This document shows, piece by piece, positions 11,831 to 23,074 of a stretch of DNA of 64,000 bases; position 1 is the stretch's first letter, and the number at the start of each line of letters is the position of its first letter. The DNA is from Scytalidium lignicola (taxonomy: Eukaryota > Ascomycota > Leotiomycetes): contig NCSJ02000006.1 in assembly GCA_002812745.2 (NCBI GenBank), positions 1 through 64,000 on the forward strand, given 5' to 3'. Under the pieces are notes generated by a model, which worked only from the letters and a program-made list of their open reading frames with translations, searched no databases and was not told the origin of the DNA. Made by a program: the position numbers and the translations under genes.

Positions 11831-13888
11831 ATGAGTGAGAGTTTTACTCCCGAGGCAGATGCTGTGCCTTCTTCCATCTACTCTACAGTCTTTCTTGTAA
11901 GATACGCCAATTGGGATCTTAGATGCCCTCTTTTGCTAAATCACATATAGTCGGAACGAGACCTGAGTTTACAGGTGCCGATCAACTTTGTTACACATCC
12001 AGGCGTGTCATTTAGAAGTGCTTGTTTTCCACGCAATCAATTTGAGGACGATGCTGCTGGAGATTGTCTCTCTAACCTACTTTCAGGTGGTTATCGAAGG
12101 TTGGTGATAGATTTATTTTGGGATCAAGGCCGACAAGTCTGGTCGTTTTGTCCTGTCCAACTTTCGACCTCGGCTCTTTCAAGGCTCAGTCCTCGTGCTC
12201 TATCATCACTTCAAGCCACACAAGTCACAACCGATGCTCCTTCGATGTCATTTAGCGCGTTAATAGAAACAACACTCTCAACCGCCAGTGCTAGTGCGTC
12301 ATCTCTCGGTGGATCACTACCTAGCATGGTACCTGTTCCGGATTCTCCAGACCTCCCTGCTATATCCATTGGGCCGTATACCTGCACCAAGACTGTCAAT
12401 ATGTCAGTATTGATAAGTCTGTTGTTTAGTTACATTGAGACAACTCAAAATACATTGAGTGCTCATCTTATATATGTTGTGCTCAATATTCACGCTGCCG
12501 CCTCCAGAACTGCCCCCTTGGACCCAGCACCGCAACCGTCTATTCTTCCAAACAGTTCGAACCAGCTAGGAAATATATTCGATACAAATCTCACAAATTA
12601 TATATATGGCCCATCTAAGCTAGCTGCTGACCGTGCCAACCTAAACGATTCATGGTATCTGGCGCCAGTTGACTATCGCCCTCTTGATTATTATTATACC
12701 TCCCACAAAGATCAAAATGACATTGTTTCGACTGAAGATGGGTGGCCGTCGGAGAGCTATATAGAATTTTGGAAAAGTAGAAGGCTCTTACTTTCTTGGG
12801 GCACTATAGACCCGCAAATGACTAAATATGATTTTGCCGCTGATGATGGTGTAATATTCCCATCTGGTTATACGGAAAATATCCAAGATCGTGTCACGGC
12901 AAACAACTCTGGTGGGGTGGAGGCTGGCTGCTTTCTCCCAAAAAATATAAACGATGATATCTCGGCAGCCAATGCTTCGTGGGCAGTGGCTGATAATATA
13001 CAAGGATTCAGTTATCCAACAACCTCAAGTTCTCCTCTTGATCCACTCTTTTATCTCTCATCAAATCTCACAAGTTGTGGGATTTCGCCTATGCTGAACA
13101 CCACTCTATTAAACAGAACTGCCCTCGAGGACTTTTCGCCATATCAAAACTTTAGTTATAGGTAAATATATCCTTACCCCATATCTCCTTTATTTATCCT
13201 TCTCCTAATTATATCCAGTACATTCTGGAGCTGGGCACCAGGAGAGCCCAGAAATTCCAGTGACGATAACGACCTCCTCCGTTGTGCATCCTCCAACCTG
13301 GCTCTCGATGGCCGCTGGACAGTTAATGACTGTTCTCAGAAACTATACGCCGCCTGTCGAGCAGTAGGGCAGCCCTATAATTGGACGACAACTTCCTATC
13401 AAATCTCCTATTCATTCGCAACCCAAGCTTGTCCTGATTCGTACACTTTCTCAGTGCCTCGCACAGCGCTGGAGAATTCGTATTTGACTAGGGCCATGAT
13501 GAGACAGCAACGGGATAAGGTTTGGGTAAATTTTAATAGTTTGAATGTCAAGTTCTGTTGGGTCACGGAAGGCGCTAATGCTACTTGTCCTTATTCAACC
13601 ACTGCGTTGGAGGATGCTGTTTTGAAAACCGACGTGCTGGTAGGTCATAACCCCGCCCTTTTTTTCTGGGTAGATATCAAATAAGTTGTTATGGATGGCC
13701 TCGGACTCCAGTTAAATATTGAACTAATTTATGCCTTACAGGTTCCTACCATTGCAGCTGTCATCGTTCTCATTGTCACAGCTTTAACTATATTTGTTAA
13801 AGCGGCAGGGAATAGAAACAATAGGAAGAGGACGAGAAGGAGAAGAGAGGCGGGAAATGGATATGTATATGAAGGCGTACCATCTTAA
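11831..13888 (+). CDS. MTC6-like membrane glycoprotein
   Basis: Four exons: 11831-11896, 11951-13161, 13219-13639 and 13742-13888 (introns of 54, 57 and 102 nt), 614 aa. The spliced N-terminus reads LSERDLSLQVPINFVTHPGV, the conserved MTC6 opening. The frame upstream of the PINFV methionine is therefore coding, and the long open frame alone truncates it. YRRLVIDLFWD follows, then a long extracellular part with many N-glycosylation sequons and cysteines, and a WSWAPGEP motif across the second junction. One membrane helix (VPTIAAVIVLIVTALTIFV) precedes a basic cytosolic tail. Yeast MTC6 is named for a telomere-capping genetic interaction; the molecular role is unknown. I see no obvious N-terminal signal peptide in this model, so an additional upstream exon is possible. 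Confidence 0.88.
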
Positions 13889-14356
13889 GTTTATGTATAA
13901 AGGATTCCTTTTCTAATTGTATTCTCAAGCGTGGATAGTTAATGTTGGCGAAGCACTTTCTTATATTCCGGTACAAAATTAAGGGGAAAAGTAGTGCTTG
14001 TCATTTGAGGTTCAATAATTTGTAGCACCATTTAATCTTTTAATATATTCCAAAATATGAAAACTGTTTATAGGGTATGATAGAAAGAGAGAGAGAGACT
14101 GACAGACCGAGAGGAATGCATGTCTAGTTGCAGATGCCTGTAACGAAAACCAAGACATAGTAGTCATCGATGCCCCATTGTTGAATTCCAAAACGATGGC
14201 TTTGCCGTATTAACCCCTAGACAATGCTCCCAATGGAAAGAAGAAGAAAATATATATATACGCCGTATCCTTGCCTTACCTAAAATACCATGACCGAATT
14301 CCATTCAAATTATTACCAGAAACTCACATCCATCTTTTGCAGAACGCCGAGGCGAC
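13889..14356. other. Convergent 3' flanks
   Basis: 468 AT-rich bases between converging genes, with a short GAGA run near 14090. Nothing else identified. Confidence 0.6.
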
Positions 14357-15648
14357 TTAATGATGCGCACCAATTTCATCACCGCTCACAACACTTGCAA
14401 CCTCACTCCAGCTTCCTGGGGTGCTAACACTCTCTCCATCTACACTCATCACATCAATCTCACTGGTAGCCCCGCTTCTAGGGCCCCATACTTCTGCACC
14501 TACATCTTCCCCCGATCCAGCGAGGGATACTGAATCTGTAGGCGTAGCTTCACCGGTTCCTTCATCATCATCTGAATTGAAGGCTGCGCTTGAGATTGGA
14601 GATCTGGGAGCCGAGACGTAGTCTAACGTTTGTGATGTTGCTGTTTCAGCTTCATTCTGGGGAGTTGCGGGGAGAGGAGAGTAGAAACTAGCATCGGCGT
14701 TGGCGTGACTTGCCCAGGCGTGTATTGCAGCATAGGCACTCTCAGAGGCTTGCATGTTGGTGAAATTGGTGTCCTCAAAGGTGGGATATGAGACCTCCCG
14801 AGGTTCTGGTGCCGGAGCTGGGGTATCTGACACATCAACGAGTGGCTCCAGTTCCTTTTGCTTCACTAAGGTTGCGGTTGATTCCCCTGCCAACTTCGCT
14901 TTTGGATATTCATTTTCGCTAGCGTTGTAGATGTCGGACAGCATTTCAATTTTCTCCATCTCATCCGGTTCCATTAGATTGCGCTGCTCTTCAGCATCGA
15001 TATGATGTTCGTCTGCGAAGGGATTGGAGTAAATTGAGGCTCTCAGGCCACGAAGTCCTTCGACACCTCCTCGGCGGTGAATGAGACCGTCGTCAATAGC
15101 ATTATGGATGTCCGTACCAGTGTTGTAGACGTACGTCCCCTTCTCAGTTGGGTGTTCCTGCAAGAAATCTTCGAAACGGGAGACAGGACTTCTAGTTTCC
15201 GATCCCTGATCTTTCTCATTCATGCTGGGGTTTTCGCTAGCGTTCATTTGCCTTTCCTTCTCTTTTTTCTCCAGCGCTACCGCATTCCAATACATTAATT
15301 CCTCCCTCTGTCGCCTTCGACTCTCCTCGTCGGCATCTACACCTGGATCTGCACTAGTCCTACTCTGATAGAAGCCATCCGCATCTTCTGGTCGGTTAAA
15401 ACGAGGCTGCTGCGAGTTGGGGCGGGGATTGATTTCGTCGCCTAACGAGTGAAGCGCTATGGCGATACGACGACGGACATCTTCAGCGAACTGGCGGGCC
15501 TGGGGAGATTCATAAACAGCGATTGCAGCCTGTGGCGAGGTTGGTCAATAGCCTCTCAACGAGGACCAAACATGGGGTTTGAGCTTACTGCTACCGCAAC
15601 CGAGACCACAATGATGGCACCTGAGACGATGACCGGATGGTTAGGCAT
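14357..15648 (-). CDS. Conserved fungal protein with N-terminal membrane anchor
   Basis: Two exons: 15648-15589 and 15529-14357 (59-nt intron, phase 0), 410 aa. The first exon encodes MPNHPVIVSGAIIVVSVAVA, a single hydrophobic segment that continues after the splice as AAIAVYESPQARQFAEDVRR. This gives one N-terminal helix with an amphipathic arginine-rich follow-on. The middle contains a charged predicted coiled region around REELMYWNAVALEKKEKERQ. The C-terminal half is acidic and Ser/Thr-rich, ending in WSEVASVVSGDEIGAHH. The pattern is familiar from uncharacterised Pezizomycotina proteins, but I cannot name a function. A tail-out organelle membrane protein is the likeliest topology. Confidence 0.85.
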
Positions 15649-16509
15649 GTTGCTCAAAAATACTCCAAGAAAAAGATTTAACGGGAAATGATAAAAGAAA
15701 GAAGGCTCATAATGAAGCTTGAAAATAGAGCACGAGGTAGGATGGGTTGGATCTAGCGGATTCGCGTCCCCACGCCACCTGCCTATGGGCGGTCTTGCCT
15801 AGGCGTTGAGACGAATCACGAGTTTCAGGGTAGGATGGCTTACCTTTCGCAACTACGGCAGGCATATTTGTTTCTGCCTGCGGTAATCCGCCGAACGAGT
15901 TGACGGATTGTAGGAGTCTACGGATGAGATTGAATGGAATGAATCGAAGGAAGGGATAGGTATACGACTCCGATTACGTAGTAAATGGAGGAGTGAAGTG
16001 GAGTGAAGTGAAGTGAAGTGAAGCAAGCACGGTAAGAAACTCGGAGCCTGGGGGAATGTGCTTCGTCATGACCCCGCGCTACGCGATAGGCAGGCGCTGA
16101 ATTCCCGATAAGGAGAATCCCCTTCTGCGGAGTCTTGCAGAGACAAGTCGCCGCCGTTCTTTCTAATGCATGATTTAAGGGTCTGACGAGACTGCGTCCC
16201 TTACATATACGCTTGCAGAAGCTCTTGATGGTGCAAAAGAATTTTCTCAAGCTTCTAGCACCAAATCCAGCAATCAGCTCTTGACTTATTTATCAGCCTG
16301 ACCGACTCCGGCAACTCCGGAGAGGAGGGCCTCGTACGCAGTCACGTGGGCTAAGAAGTCGAGCGTGATCTCGCAATAATAATCCGCCGAGGTCTCAACC
16401 AATAATAAATCATTACTACAACGGTTGTCAAAGTAATTATAAAGCCGAAATCCGAGTTAATTCCCAGACTATTTTTAAATCAACCAAACAACTTTCATCC
16501 AGACTCACC
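15649..16509. other. Non-coding stretch with GTGAA repeat
   Basis: Probable upstream region of the gene on the minus strand and of the small genes to the right. It contains a 5-bp GTGAA/GGAGT tandem repeat at 15991-16023. A TATAAAG box-like sequence at 16438-16444 lies 66 bases before the short open frame at 16510. No larger frame is supported. Confidence 0.5.
15991..16023. repeat. 5-bp tandem repeat (GTGAA)n
   Basis: About six GAAGT/GGAGT units in a row. Confidence 0.9.
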
Positions 16510-16614
16510 ATGTCACGAGTGTTCTCGAATCACGGCGCCTTCTATGTCGGATCTAACGGCGCCGCTCTTTTGCACCTTGCACGTCATCTACAGAAACGCC
16601 GCGATCCAGAGTAA
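16510..16614 (+). CDS. Possible 34-residue microprotein
   Basis: The frame starts in strong fungal context (CTCACCATGTC) and ends at TAA, encoding MSRVFSNHGAFYVGSNGAAL and then a basic LARHLQKRR tail. A TATAAAG sequence lies 66 bases upstream, followed by an A/C-rich leader typical of transcribed fungal 5' ends. I recognise no family. It could equally be an upstream frame of the 66-residue gene that starts 360 bases downstream, or the first exon of something longer. Confidence 0.3.
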   Translation: MSRVFSNHGAFYVGSNGAALLHLARHLQKRRDPE

Positions 16615-16790
16615 AATAATGCCGACGGATCTCGTAATTCTGTACCTGACATGAAGTATCGCTACCAATGGCGAGTGTCGAAGCAAGCGCGTTCTCGGTC
16701 ATGAAGGTTTGGCCTCTCTAGTGATGTCCAGCGATCACTATTCAAGTCTCGCCAGGTCAGTCGGAATCGGCACACGGGGGCGTCATGGTG

Positions 16791-16797
16791 TATAAAT
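16791..16797 (+). promoter_or_regulatory. TATA box of the 66-residue small gene
   Basis: TATAAAT sits 183 bases before the ATG at 16974. It follows a G-rich stretch and precedes a pyrimidine-rich leader (TTCTCCTTCTCCG), as in strongly expressed, inducible fungal genes. Confidence 0.45.
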
Positions 16798-16973
16798 TCT
16801 CCTTCTCCGTTCTATTCAAGAACCGTAATATTCCCTTCTCCTTCTCGTAATTGTTCGCAGTATCTGAACTTTTGCCACGGCTTTCAACTCTCCTTTTAAT
16901 CTCTCTTAAAAGAAAAATTGCCTTCATAATCAGAGTCTATTCAAACTCAAACACAACCTCCACCAAAGTCAAC

Positions 16974-17227
16974 ATGCCAGCTCCTCCTCAAAAGAGCGCT
17001 ATTGACCGCGCTGCCGAGCTCCTCCAGCAGAACGGCTATCGCTTCATTCTCAAAACCGGAGGTGTAACATACTCTGCAACTCTCCAGCACAAAGATAACC
17101 TGTATGTCATCTGCGACTAGACTTATCATATGTTCCTAGCTAACGGACATGTAGCAAACAAAACCAGGCTGCCGCTACCCCGGCCAGTGCTGAGCCAACA
17201 AAAACCGAAAGCCCTGCCACTCATTAG
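16974..17227 (+). CDS. Small 66-residue protein, unrecognised
   Basis: Two exons: 16974-17101 and 17155-17227. They are joined over a 53-nt intron with GTATGT, a CTAAC branch site and GTAG, giving 66 aa. The start context is TCAACATGCC. The N-terminal 45 residues look folded (KSAIDRAAELLQQNGYRFIL followed by a short TYSATLQ stretch). The tail is Ala/Thr/Pro/Glu-rich and ends in ATPASAEPTKTESPATH. If the intron is retained, translation stops at once within it. A TATA box and a pyrimidine-rich leader suggest high or inducible expression. I do not recognise a named family. Confidence 0.7.
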
Positions 17228-17500
17228 TCGTCCGTGGAAATGTAATGGCACATGCATCATCTTCTTGGACTGGATTTTCGATATTCATCATGGCGTTCTA
17301 GGAGGCATAGCGTGGGATACTAGATGTGCATTTAGTCTTGGGATCAATGGGCGTAAGGGATACACGGCTAGAGAAAAATCGAGGCGTGGAATATTGGAGT
17401 GATGGTATATTTTCTCTCTCAATAGACTAGAAGGAATAGACGAATTGAAATCTTACCTTGTGCTTTGCATAAGTGAAGCTATCCCGACTTAGGTGATAAC

Positions 17501-18295
17501 TCAGTTTGTAGAGTTCGGATCATCGACTTTCTCCACAAGCACACATTCCTCCTCCTCTATTGTCTGTCTATAATCCTCCCAAAGTTGTTCCACGGGGCGT
17601 CCAACTAATTCCGTCCAAAACGGCTTCTCTTCATATCTCTCAATCCTCAACTTCTCATTTAATCTCCTAACGAGACCTTCACCGAATCTCCTCTCCAAGT
17701 ACTCCAAAAAATACCCTGTATGCTGATATCCCGCGTCCCATTTTTCACCAGCTTCTCTCTTCCAATGCGGGGGGCTGAGGCACGCGTTTAAACGCACCCA
17801 ATCTGCTATCCCCTCGATTAGCCCACCAGGACAGGTACCATAAGCATTGTATTGGTAGCAATGAACCATTTCATGGGTCAGAACACCCATTATTTCAGCC
17901 GACGTCCGTTCAGATGCTATATCATTGATGTACTCGAGCGAGAAGTGGATTTCCTTGTGGTCACCGTCTAGTTCACTACCGGTTGTGTAGGCTACACCTG
18001 GCATTGATCGCAGAATGAGCGTTACGGATCGCGTTGGAGGCACAGTGGTTGTAGGGTTTTGTGGGCTTTCGTAGAGGAGGGTTAGAACGCTTTGGACGGC
18101 TTGTACGAGCGCTTTGTTTGCAATCACTGCAGTGAGGAACGCGGTTGTACCATCGTGGGAGAGGTCGCGAATCTCGAGGCGAAGTTTAGGGACTGGGAAG
18201 GTGTCTTTTGGTTTCGAGGAGTCATTTGATTTTGAAATGGCAGCCTGGGCAGGTGGTGATGGAGGAGCTACTGTTGATGTGGGTATTTCGGTCAT
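17501..18295 (-). CDS. BSP-family (plant basic secretory protein-like) zinc metallopeptidase
   Basis: Single exon of 264 aa starting at MTEIPTSTV. The frame is open further upstream to 18397, but that stretch does not resemble the family. Residues 1-30 are Ser/Pro/Ala-rich, then the basic secretory protein domain follows. It carries the zinc-binding HEMVH (141-145) with CYQYNAYGTCPGGLIEGIADWVRL behind it; the third ligand and conserved GLIEGIADWVR block are present. The PAYW-like region DAGYQHTGYFLEYLERRFG is also typical. The family is annotated as peptidases of plants and bacteria and is widespread in fungi. No signal peptide is visible in the chosen model, so a cytosolic location is inferred. 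Confidence 0.88.
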   Translation of the reverse strand: MTEIPTSTVAPPSPPAQAAISKSNDSSKPKDTFPVPKLRLEIRDLSHDGTTAFLTAVIANKALVQAVQSVLTLLYESPQNPTTTVPPTRSVTLILRSMPGVAYTTGSELDGDHKEIHFSLEYINDIASERTSAEIMGVLTHEMVHCYQYNAYGTCPGGLIEGIADWVRLNACLSPPHWKREAGEKWDAGYQHTGYFLEYLERRFGEGLVRRLNEKLRIERYEEKPFWTELVGRPVEQLWEDYRQTIEEEECVLVEKVDDPNSTN

Positions 18296-18813
18296 GTTTG
18301 GGACGTGAGGGGTTCTTGGGGTTTCGTTGCTGTAGCAAATGGAGCTGTTGACTCCCACTGTCTGGGTTCTATAAGATAAAGAAACAACAAGAAGCAATGT
18401 ACGAATAAATCCGACTAGTCAATTATCTGGAATAATGCGGTCTGAAAGGTTATTTCTGAAGTCCGGCGAGTGTTGAAGAGAAATATGTAGTAAACAGAGG
18501 CTGAAATGGTTGCAGGGAAGGAGTAAGGTACAGGGCGTGTTGAACGCTAGCGCAGTTACCCCATCCACGCGAAACATTGTTTTGAGGCGCGACATCATCA
18601 GGCTTCGATTTTGTGAATACCATCTTTTGCAGCTTGTCCTGTAGGTGCACTCCTTCAATGCAGTGAATTTACAAGGTCTATTCCTAGCAGTCAGATCGTG
18701 AGTGGTTCAGTTCTCTGTAATTACAGCTTCTATCCTCCATTATCCCTACTGACAGTCGTCCCTTCAACATAGCCCTTCAGTACTCCTTCTCAAACCCCCA
18801 CACCCCAGTCATC
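18296..18813. promoter_or_regulatory. Divergent promoter region, BSP peptidase / STU1
   Basis: 518 bases between two divergent starts. Short frames on the minus strand are not supported. No named binding site is recognised. Confidence 0.5.
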
Positions 18814-21800
18814 ATGGGTGAAAAGGTTACCGAGGAGCAAGTTGCAGACCTTCTGGCAATACTACAACGGACAGACGCATCCATAGATGCTAAAGTGAAC
18901 TTGATCAACAGTGTCAAATCCAGCATAAAACAGAACAATGTTCCCGAAATCTGCATACCACCCCTGTTTGATGCTGCTCGGACATCGATGTCATCGCAAC
19001 ATGCCTCCATCGCCAGCGCAGGATTCTCAACCCTGAATCACCTTCTCACAAGGCTATTACGACAAGATCCAACTAAAATTGTGAAGGAGGGTGGACGGAC
19101 GTTACCACTGGTAGTCGAGAAGATGGGAGATCAAAAGGAGAAATACCGACAACTTGCTAGCCAATGCCTCACAAGTTTCTGGAGGGTGAGCCCACAAGAT
19201 GCAGAGAGGATTGTAAAGAATGCAGGATTAGTGGGAAAGAATTCTCGGCAAAAGGAAGCCTGCTTGAGCTGGGTTGTTCAGGTAGATATACCTCAGGTAA
19301 TAACCGTCATGAATTTTACTAACCTATGCTATAGATGCATGAAGAATGGGGCTTAACATTTAAAGCATTCGTTCCAGCATTGATGGAGCTACTAGAAGAT
19401 GCAGATGGCATGGTTAGAGATGCCGCGAGGCAGTCGGTGGTCAAGCTTTTTAAGTGCGTAAACGGTTCCATGGATTTGCTATGGATTAGCTAACTTAGAC
19501 TAGGAACGCACCAAACGCTGCTTTATCGGATTTGAAGAAACAATTGAAAGTTAGCAATGTCCGACCAACGATAGTAACAGCCATTACAAGCCAATTAGGT
19601 CCGGGTGTGCCAGTGGAAGTCGAGCCTGCACCAGAACTTGTTGAGCCGCCAGCTCGTCCTCAGTTAGGAAACAGTATATCTATATCTTCATCTCTGCCAC
19701 CTGGAACACCCACTTCAACAGAGGTCAAAGTTGAAAAAGTTGAGCCAGCTTATGTAAATACTCACAGGGAGTTAGATGAGACATTTAAGGAGATGTTACA
19801 ATATTTCGAAGGGAGGGAATCGGAACAAAACTGGCTAAAGCGAGAGCAAAGTTGCACCAAAATTCGGAGGTTAAATGCTGGAAATGCACCCAGTGACTTC
19901 CACGACACATATGTTGTTAGTATTAAAAGCCTTCTGGATGGTATTCTGAAAGCAGTCAACTCGTTGCGTACAAGTTTATGCAAGGAAGGCTGCAGTGTTA
20001 TCCAGGAAGTTGCCCAGACGCTTGGACCCAGTCTTGACCCAATGGTAGAAATTATTCTACAAAGCCTTATTAAGCTCTGTGGAGGGACCAAAAAGATCAG
20101 CTCTCAGCTAGGAAATGTGAGTGTAGATATTATCATCAGCAAGGTCACATATACCCCACGGATCTTACAACATATTTGGTTGGCTTGTCAGGACAAGAAT
20201 GTTCAGCCAAGAACATATGCATCAGGATGGCTCAAGACACTTTTGAAAAAGGAATTACATCACAAGAACCATCTAGAACACGGAGGTGGTCTCGATACAA
20301 TTCAAAACTGTATCAAGAAGGGCCTCACGGATGCGAATCCCGGTGTGAGAGAAAATATGAGGGCCACATACTGGACTTTTGCTCAGATATGGCCATCAAA
20401 AGCCCCAGGGTAAATTATACTTTCTAGCGTGAGATAAAAGCTAACTTGTTTTAGGATCATGGCAGGTCTTGAGGCGGCTCAGCAAAAATTCCTTGAGATG
20501 GATCCGAATAATCCTAATTCTCCCAAAAAGGTTCAGGCTCCTACTGCTCGCCCAGGTCAGGGCTTTTCTAAGAGTACTTCGGGGCCACCGAAACCATCAC
20601 TAAGAGAAACCATGTTAGCGCAGAAGAAGGCTGCCATGGCAAAAAAGGCTGCGCTGCAACCACGTCCAGGGTCAGCAATGTCAACATTCTCACCGGCACG
20701 AACTACTTCTTCATCGTCAACAGCCCCCGCAACATCTACTGCCCCAGACGCAGCACCCCATCGCTCCCGTCCTGAGTCGACTGCTGCAGCTCATGGTGGT
20801 CTCTCCGTTGCACCAATGCGACCAACTAAGTATAAGCCACCAGTACGACCTGCTACAGCAGGACCCTATTCTGTACGCAGACCTGGACATGCTCCCAGCA
20901 ATAGTGATTCTCTTACAAACAGCCCTCCCGCGACTGCACCACTGAAATCGAAAACTTCAAGCGTGAACCCAACTCCTCAGAAAAGGTTGCCCGTCAGACC
21001 AAATACCAGCCATTCCAACCATAGTAGTCAATCAGGTCAAACAAGCCCAGCAAGGAGTACAGTTGGTAGAGTTTTACCCTCCCCTCGTGCAACCCCTGCA
21101 AGACCCAAATCTACCTCTAATCTTGTTGATTCGAGTCCCTCCAAAACTGATGAAGAGTTAACGATGGTCGTTCCAAATCTTTCTGGTTTGAATGGATCCC
21201 AGCCAGCCAGCATACCACAGACCATAGATTCACCTAAAGACGAGGCTGGCACCCCATCAAAGCCCCTGAAAGTCTATGAGGACCCCTTCTCAAATACGGA
21301 TGATCAGACAACCCCGCGCCCAACATTTGCTTCGCCTGTTCTCGGTGAAGTTCCTGTAAATGAAGATGCTCTAAACCTAGTTCCAAAGGAAGCCACTGCT
21401 GGAGACGCACTTTCACCGACTACCCTCAAACAGAATTCTCGATTACTTGACAGTGGAATAGCTAAAGTCAACTCTAAAACATTGGATGTTCATGGATTCC
21501 GAAGGCTTCAGGGAATGATTCGAGATAACAAAACCGCTTTCACAGAAGACAAGTTTCACACACTGCTGGTTGGTCTTTTTGACTATCTTGAGGCGCCATT
21601 AACTACGCTTGCTCCAGAGAAGGTGCAGGATGTCAAGGCCCAAATCCTGGCATCTATTAAGCTCATGTTTAAGAAACACCCGGAAGTTTTCAAAGCTCAT
21701 GTACAGCGCGGCCTTGAGTGCATTCTCGTCACACGAAGCTGCTATGATTCCCGAGCACACATCGTCAGCGGCCTCGAAGCCCTCGCGGATGAGTTAGTCA

Positions 21801-22165
21801 CCCTGTCCGACCCACGCATAATTGCAGGAAGCATCACCGAGCGGCTTAATTCTGAAGAAATGACGCTTGAAGGCTGTCGGATTCTTAGCATGGGACTGCA
21901 CATTTTAAGGGAACTTCTAGAAGCCAAGAAAGATTTCATGCCTAGCAATGATGAGCTAAGCAGTATGGGTAACCTTGCCACGCGGTGTCTTGACAGCAGT
22001 GAGAGTGGCGTGAGAATGGATGCCGTACAGCTATGCGTTGCTATTCATGCACGGGTTGGGGAGGCGAAGTTTTGGGGCACGTTGTCTGGAGTGAAAGATG
22101 ATCCAAAGAGTCTGATCACGTATTACATTGTTAAGAAGCAGAGGGAGACGGCTAGCTCTGCGTGA
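18814..22165 (+). CDS. STU1: CLASP-family microtubule-stabilising protein Stu1
   Basis: Four exons: 18814-19281, 19335-19453, 19504-20409 and 20455-22165 (introns of 53, 50 and 45 nt), 1067 aa. I chose the donor at 19282 (GTAGAT) rather than 19297, because the latter would leave a 38-nt intron. The protein begins with a TOG-like HEAT array (about 1-240), with MHEEWGLTFKAFVPALMELL crossing the first junction. A CLASP_N domain follows (about 275-490, with RTSLCKEGCSVIQEVAQTLG). Next comes a long Ser/Pro/Lys basic linker (about 530-760) with SPARS and PRATPARPKS microtubule-binding-type repeats, and a C-terminal HEAT domain. Stu1 binds plus ends and stabilises the mitotic spindle. Confidence 0.93.
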
Positions 22166-23074
22166 AGTGGTAAATCGGAAACTTTATTTTCCGGCAAGCA
22201 TTCTGAAGTGTACTTCCGTACGTACTTTAATACTGGGGAGTTTTTTGGCATGAGGGCAGATGGGTAGATTTGCGGGCNAAAAAAGCGTATGTTCTAGCGT
22301 TGATTATTTTTAGGGTTAGTTTATAGTTTTGTAATGGCCTTGTGATATACTTTTAATAGAAATTTATATACTTTATCTTTTTTTATTTTTGCCACTTCCT
22401 ATACAGTATTTGAAGTCTCACCTAATCTCCTAAGCTGAGTCGTTTTAGGACATCATGCGCCGGATTATCTATTTGTGCACACATAAAGTTGAAGCCAGAT
22501 ATGTAAGCCGAATTAAAATGGCATAGCCTTTCTTTAAAACTATACAATAGAGATCATATTTGAAAGGATTTTTATGCAATGTCTTGTATGGGCTAAAATT
22601 AAATTGACGGGCCGTTGATGTTTTATTCAACTTACGGGTACGGAAGTACACGTCCCCCTTTTTTTTTTGCATAATCAATACAATTACAGTGCCACATTGT
22701 GCTTCATGTCCTCTATGAGACAAGGAGCAACGAGCGATATTAAACGCGTAGTAGGGAGTACTAATTATTTGCACTGTATTGCACTGTATTTGTACAGTTG
22801 ATAGTTTATGGAGATTGAGGTGGATTAATTAATCAATAAACATTTCAGGAACAAAACAAGAACGGTCGATCCTTCCGGAACCAGGTTTGCCTAGCAGCCT
22901 GCCTGGGTTGCTTCNTTTTTAGGGCATTAAGGGGGANGCGCGCCCGCCGGCTGGAATTTCTAGTTCGTTTACGCCACGATTAGGTAGTCTTGTCACCTCT
23001 AATGTTAATAAAACGGTCAGGGGACTTTCGACGGAGATTAGTAATTACCGGTATTCTGGATTAGGAAAGAAAGG

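Noticed and set aside
19297..19334. Alternative 38-nt first intron of STU1
   Set aside because: The donor at 19282 gives a normal 53-nt intron in the same phase and a better match to the CLASP N-terminal region.
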